In this document: positions 62,538-64,000 of the stretch, piece by piece
How positions within the stretch are numbered: the first letter of the stretch is position 1
How the letters are laid out: every line of letters starts with the position of its first letter
Source: JAAXGX01 sp965203565
GTDB taxonomy: Bacteria; Acidobacteriota; Vicinamibacteria; Vicinamibacterales; UBA8438
Reading direction: 5' to 3'
Assembly: GCA_965203565.1 (NCBI GenBank)
Contig: OZ241896.1
Location: forward strand, 124,001 to 188,000
Length of the DNA stretch: 64,000 nucleotides
Position numbers and translations under genes: made by a program
Notes under the pieces: model-generated
What the model saw: the letters and a program-made list of their open reading frames with translations, nothing else
What the model was told of the DNA's origin: nothing
Database searches by the model: none

Positions 62538-62747
62538 CTTGCCCCATTCCTGCAGGAAGTACGGGTAGCAGCGGGTCTGCGCGAGGATGCGTTCCAGCGC
62601 GTCGCCGGTGACCGTCACGCCTTCCGCCTGCGCGGGCTTCTCGATGGCGCGGCGCGCCGCCTCCGGCGTGAGCGGCCCGATCGCGAGGAAGTCGAACAAC
62701 CGCTCCGCGTACGACTTGGCCCGGCCCGTGCGGGCGCGCAGTTGGGG
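62538..62747 (-). pseudogene. Remnant of an ATP-binding protein (AAA ATPase C-terminal fragment)
   Basis: About 70 codons read RARTGRAKSYAERLFDFLAIGP, then LTPEAARRAIEKPAQAEGV and RCYPYFLQEWGK. This matches the conserved region after the ATPase core of archaeal-type/STAND-like ATP-binding proteins. There is no start, a stop lies just upstream, and the match ends abruptly at 62538. The gene was evidently truncated on both sides, on one by the IS4-like element. Confidence 0.6.
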
Positions 62748-62750
62748 CTA

Positions 62751-64000
62751 ATCTCAATACTGTTGCTTTAGCGTTCTGGTGCAACAATGTGCGGCGTCCA
62801 GTCCCACTTGCGGCGGGACACCGGGCCAGGGCGGCGGAGCGGGTAGCCGCTCATCTTCCGCTTGACGCAGCGCGGTTTCTTCTGACCGCGACTGGAGACC
62901 GCTCGCTCTTCCAGAATCTCCTCCAGCACGCGGTCGTGGAGCTGCTCATGCGCCGAGGGGGGAAACGCCGGGGTGCTCGACACGGCGGCGCAAGACCCGC
63001 ACGGCGTGGACGAACGAAAGACGGTCCGGGTCCTCGTCCACCCTGCGGGCCGCCTTGTGGATCAGGCGCCGCACCGCGTAATGCGCCAGCATCAGACCGT
63101 GCACTTCCTGCAGCACCAGGTCCGGCGTCTTGCTGCGCAGGATGGCGCCGGGACCCAGGATGTGCGTCTTGACCTCATCATAGGTAGTTTCCACTTCCCA
63201 ACGCTCATGGTACAGGGCGGCCATCTCGGCCGCCGGCGCAACGGCCGGGTCGAGCAGAGTGGTGGCCAGGCGGTAGACCTCGCCGCTGGCGCCGTCCAGC
63301 GTGTACTCGACGACCCGCACGGGGCAGACGCCCCGACTGCGCCGGCGGTCCTGTCCGCTGCCCCGGAGCATGCTCCGGTAGGAACCGTCGGCGAAGCGTT
63401 CCAGTACCGGCAGGCGCAGATTCGCCTTCATGCGCCACAGCAGGTCGGCGCCGGTGTCCGACGCCCGCCGCCAGAGTGGGAAGCCACAATAGCCCCGGTC
63501 CGCCAGCACCAGCATCCCCGCCGACAACCACGGCAGCAGCGTCTCGACCTGCGTCTCCTCCGACTCGCCATACGCCCCCGCCCGCCAGGCGAACGCCGCC
63601 CGCGTCCCCAACTCCACCAGCGCCGTCAAGCGCACCTGCGGGAAAGCGGCACGGCCCCGTGACGCCCCGGGCGCCCCGAACGTCTCCCGGTTCCCCGCCT
63701 CGTCCGGCACGTTCAACGCCGACCCGTCGAACGCTACCAGGCGACGGTTGCGATACCACGCCCCGCGCGTCGCCGGATCCGCCAGCGGCTTGACCCGCAC
63801 CGCGCGCAACGCCTCGAACGGTTCCGGTCCCAAGCGCGCACGCGCACGCGAAATCGACGACTTTCCCGACACCCGCAACGCCGCCGAGTCCGACGACACC
63901 CAACGCAGTCCCTCCAGCAAGCAGCGCAGCACCTCCCGCGCCGACACCGACCGGAACAGCCCCAGAGCCACGACGTAATACACCATCGCTTCGGCCGGCA
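62751..64000. mobile_element. IS4-like element, left part (runs off the window)
   Basis: The transposase below and an AT-richer boundary around 62751-62775 mark the element. The other end is outside the window, so terminal repeats cannot be compared. Confidence 0.55.
62768..64000 (-). CDS. IS4 family transposase, frameshifted, 5' end outside window
   Basis: The DDE transposase has LVAFDGSALNVPDEAGN (first Asp), VLADRGYCGFPLW (second Asp) and YHERWEVETTYDEVKTHILG (Glu in the YREK-type motif), as in IS4. The main frame stops at 62946. In the next frame the natural C-terminus (AHEQLHDRVLEEI...VKRKMSGYPLRRP) continues to 62768. Reducing the six-base homopolymer at 62957-62962 to five joins them. 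Upstream residues PAEAM suggest that the start lies beyond the right edge. Confidence 0.85.

Noticed and set aside
62349..62699. A 116-codon minus-strand gene overlapping the macrodomain gene
   Set aside because: Only the part above 62538 resembles a protein family. The rest is antisense to the macrodomain gene, so I call a remnant, not a gene.
62946..62983. Programmed frameshift in the IS4-type transposase
   Set aside because: The shift needed is one base skipped or deleted from a C run, not the usual -1 slip, and other nearby genes show similar single-base indels.

Overview
This is a GC-rich bacterial chromosome segment (roughly 70% G+C by eye) that is almost fully coding on both strands. 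It carries housekeeping genes of an outer-membrane, respiring bacterium: topoisomerase subunit A, RelA/SpoT, PurH, IspE, rpmB, a membrane pyrophosphatase, TonB/ExbBD and SelA. It also has several exported PQQ-type beta-propeller proteins, an M28 peptidase, TPR lipoproteins and an octaheme cytochrome c. That mixture and the codon style fit Acidobacteriota (Vicinamibacteria-like). The taxonomic call is inference; no rRNA or tRNA gene was seen.

Layout. 1-10 kb: partial DUF349 gene, exported cyclophilin, an ACP/acyl-AMP ligase/acyltransferase fusion, Uma2 protein, GNAT, trans-sulfuration PLP enzyme, MATE pump, Nudix CoA pyrophosphatase. 10-18 kb: GyrA/ParC-like subunit, PDZ protein, two overlapping PQQ-propeller genes and a sulfotransferase, with two near-identical 158-bp MITE-like elements. 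18-27 kb: nucleotidyltransferase/small-protein pair, then a minus-strand operon lhr - glycosyltransferase - M28 peptidase, with a DUF547 gene beyond it. 27-32 kb: DksA-like protein, zinc protein, rpmB, relA and a TPR lipoprotein from divergent consensus promoters. 32-41 kb: tonB-exbB-exbD-exbD operon with consensus promoter and terminator, pyrophosphatase, and the TPR-lolB-ispE cluster. 41-46 kb: Trm112-like protein, O-antigen ligase, methyltransferase, two envelope proteins, purH. 46-57 kb: an ATPase with a small partner, selA, NqrM-like protein, rmuC, octaheme cytochrome unit, FMN reductase and Tat-exported amidase.

57-64 kb looks like a decaying accessory island. A three-gene DUF262 / DUF3696-ATPase / unknown operon is cut in its third gene by an IS. 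Next come a macrodomain protein, an ATPase remnant and a frameshifted IS4-type transposase that runs off the window. The three-gene operon is the best candidate for an unusual (defence-like) system.

Three themes run through the window. First, a small mobile repeat with 13-bp terminal inverted repeats occurs in at least four copies; one supplies the last codons of selA. Second, short extended -10 promoters (TGnTATACT-like) sit so close to start codons that some mRNAs are probably leaderless. Third, single-base frameshifts in relA, the first ATPase and the IS4 transposase may be assembly errors or real decay.
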